Assembly (NCBI GenBank): GCA_964479745.1
Contig: CAYZNJ010000014.1
Location: 1 to 14,939, forward strand
DNA: 14,939 bases
Direction: 5' to 3'
Source of the DNA: JACPNK01 sp964479745
GTDB lineage: Bacteria; Patescibacteriota; Minisyncoccia; 2-02-FULL-40-12; IGHO2-12-FULL-4
Both the position numbers and the translations under genes were made by a program. Below, piece by piece: positions 13,210 to 14,939 of the stretch; positions within the stretch are counted from its first letter, which is position 1, and each line of letters begins with the position of its first letter. The notes under the pieces are model-generated. The model ran no database searches, was not told where the DNA came from, and saw only the letters and a list, made by a program, of their open reading frames with translations.

Positions 13210-14939
13210 TCAAACATCAGCAATTTTTCTGGTCCTGATTTGGGCCAAGAAATCATCCGGATCTTTGATGAGATTTCTTTTCAGGATTCCCTGAACGATA
13301 TCTTTGACATTCGGAGGAAGTAGTTGACGTGAGGAACACTCCAGCAAACCGACTTCAGTCATAAAATCAATCGCTGCCTGCGAAGCACTCGGTATAAAGT
13401 CGTCAATTGCTTGATTAAGTGCCTTGGAATTAACATTTTGCCCACCCGCAAATCGGAATGCGGCAAGAACTATTGCTTCAACGTCTGCTCCGGAAAAACC
13501 ATCGGTCTTTTTCGCGAAGGGCACAAAATCTTTGATATCAGTTGGAATATTATACCGCTTGAACATTACCCTGAAAATATCAGGCAACTCTTCGGTTGAT
13601 GGCATTGGAATCAGTATCCTTTGATCTCCGCGGCCGCTGCGCTTCAACGCCGCATCAATACGGTCGGGCCTGTTAGTGCAGGATATTACTACTACCTGAC
13701 CCCTGATTCTAGGATCGGATAAGAATTCCATCCACATTTTCATCAACCGTTCTGAAACACCGGAATCTCCCTTTGGCGCATCTCGCTGAGCATCCGCCAG
13801 ATCAGCTTCGTCATTCATGACGACAACCGGAGTAAGTGAACGAAGAGCGTAAATAAACTTTTGCATGCGGGCTTCAGATTCACCAACCCACATTGAACGG
13901 ATATTCTTGGTTTTGATAAAGTTGAATGATGCTTCCTTTGCTAGGGCCTCTACTAGTGCGGTTTTACCGGTTCCGGGAGGGCCCATAAGATAAACACCCA
14001 TAGGCACAAGACGATATTCTGCTTGTTTAATCGCATCAAGGACCGATTGAAAATAACTTTTTACGTAAGACAGTCCGCCAATATCTTCAAAGCCACGCTG
14101 CGCGTCGACAATTTCCATTAATTCGCCGTATTCAGTGTTCAGAATGGTCTTTTTTCGATCCTTTACGAAACCCAAGCTGAGTGGATCACCGGTTTTAAGC
14201 GCTTGCAGAAAAATTTCGTAGATTTGTTTAAAGCTCATGCCTTGTGTGGCGTGGCCGAAAACAGTAGTGTCAAAATCATCCGGCAATACAATCACTGGAT
14301 CCAAATTTGCCATCTGTTCGCGTAACTCTTTTGCTTCATTTTCAAGTTGTGATTTTTTACTACCCTTAGCGATCTTGGTTTGTTTTTCCGTTTTGGTCAG
14401 GCCAGTTGTTAATTCAGCTTTTTCCCTGGCTTTTACAGTGGCGTTGGAAATAAAATTAATTCTTTCCGGTTTTGTCGGCTTAGGAATAAAGACCTGATAG
14501 AAACCAGATCCATTCCCCCTCAGTTCCACCGAGATTTTACTTATATCGTCTGTCAGCAAGAGAATAAGGTTATTGCTCTTCCTGTACCAAGTGCTCTTGC
14601 TCCAGTTAATCAACATCTGGATATTTACCCTGTCGTTTTGCGGAAGTAATGCATTTGCGCCCGGATTTGGAGCAACAAAGTGTGCTGATCGGATAATTAA
14701 CGCAATATTTTCACACTTGCCGAGTGCCTTACTAATTAATGGCAGACAAGCGCTTGGATCTTGGGGCAAGCCGCGTTTTGCAGCAAGGCCAGCCTTCGCT
14801 GCGGCGATTGGATCTACGCTTGTGTCATCTTCTGACTCCAGTCCGCAAACTTTTTTGAAATCCTTTTCCATTTCCGGATTCAGGAATTTCATGCCGGCAG
14901 CAAGATCATAGATAATAACGATTCGTCTCTCGTCAAAAA
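13210..14939 (-). CDS. AAA+ ATPase with degenerate first and active second ATPase module, 5'-truncated by the window edge
   Basis: The frame stays open from the ATG at 14892 to the right edge, and the extra residues (DERRIVIIYDLAAG) read like a genuine beta strand, so the true start lies outside. Numbering from the ATG at 14892: residues 60-148 look like a decayed AAA/RecA-like core (NIALIIRSAHF, NLILLLTDD, VFIPKP) without a visible Walker A. Residues 150-195 are a charged, coiled-coil-like linker. Residues 268-500 are a full AAA+ module: Walker A GPPGTGKT (304-311), MWVGESEARM pore-loop region, Walker B VVVMNDEAD (356-364), arginine-finger region RSGRGDQR (418-425) and sensor-2 FSGAD (466-470). 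The layout recalls Ycf46-type ATPases. It should remodel proteins; its target is unknown. It has its own terminator. Confidence 0.85.
   Translation of the reverse strand, partial: FDERRIVIIYDLAAGMKFLNPEMEKDFKKVCGLESEDDTSVDPIAAAKAGLAAKRGLPQDPSACLPLISKALGKCENIALIIRSAHFVAPNPGANALLPQNDRVNIQMLINWSKSTWYRKSNNLILLLTDDISKISVELRGNGSGFYQVFIPKPTKPERINFISNATVKAREKAELTTGLTKTEKQTKIAKGSKKSQLENEAKELREQMANLDPVIVLPDDFDTTVFGHATQGMSFKQIYEIFLQALKTGDPLSLGFVKDRKKTILNTEYGELMEIVDAQRGFEDIGGLSYVKSYFQSVLDAIKQAEYRLVPMGVYLMGPPGTGKTALVEALAKEASFNFIKTKNIRSMWVGESEARMQKFIYALRSLTPVVVMNDEADLADAQRDAPKGDSGVSERLMKMWMEFLSDPRIRGQVVVISCTNRPDRIDAALKRSGRGDQRILIPMPSTEELPDIFRVMFKRYNIPTDIKDFVPFAKKTDGFSGADVEAIVLAAFRFAGGQNVNSKALNQAIDDFIPSASQAAIDFMTEVGLLECSSRQLLPPNVKDIVQGILKRNLIKDPDDFLAQIRTRKIADV

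Overview
The window looks like a chromosomal stretch from a small-genome bacterium of the Candidate Phyla Radiation (Patescibacteria, Parcubacteria-like). This is an inference from several traits: genes packed with gaps of 0-30 bases; a bacterial DnaX of only 375 residues without the tau C-terminal domains; moderately AT-rich DNA; a membrane-anchored TraG/VirD4-like ATPase among unrecognised proteins; and a NAD precursor salvage cassette. No IS element, phage module or CRISPR array is visible. Both edge genes are cut by the window.

Layout. Bases 1-5994 (+) form one tightly spaced run: a 5'-truncated unknown protein, an unknown 448-residue protein with an HEEEH zinc-peptidase-like motif, an 813-residue TraG/VirD4-like ATPase, a GtrA-family membrane protein and dnaX, closed by a hairpin terminator at 6019-6038. 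That terminator overlaps a promoter for tRNA-Gln(TTG) at 6057-6130. A second run (6153-8935, +) holds a 56-residue membrane protein, a P-loop kinase-like protein, the methionine sulfoxide reductases MsrA and MsrB, and an M24 metallopeptidase. The rest is on the minus strand: an unrecognised 473-residue protein (8936-10357), a NAD-salvage operon (Nudix hydrolase, nicotinamidase PncA, nicotinate phosphoribosyltransferase PncB; 10660-13064) and a 5'-truncated AAA+ ATPase (13210 to the right edge).

How the genes work together. PncA converts nicotinamide to nicotinate and PncB converts that to nicotinate mononucleotide; the Nudix protein probably hydrolyses a related nucleotide. The later steps (NadD, NadE) are not in the window. 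MsrA and MsrB repair the S and R epimers of methionine sulfoxide.

The most striking stretch is 10358-10590 on the minus strand. A sigma70 promoter with perfect hexamers and 17-bp spacing drives a leader of about 195 nt ahead of the unrecognised 473-residue protein. The leader carries a nearly leaderless 36-codon reading frame, nested stems (10-bp outer, 8-bp inner, small apical hairpin), a terminator-like hairpin, a competing pairing, and a strong Shine-Dalgarno site. It looks like a cis-regulatory leader or small RNA, and I cannot match it to a known family.
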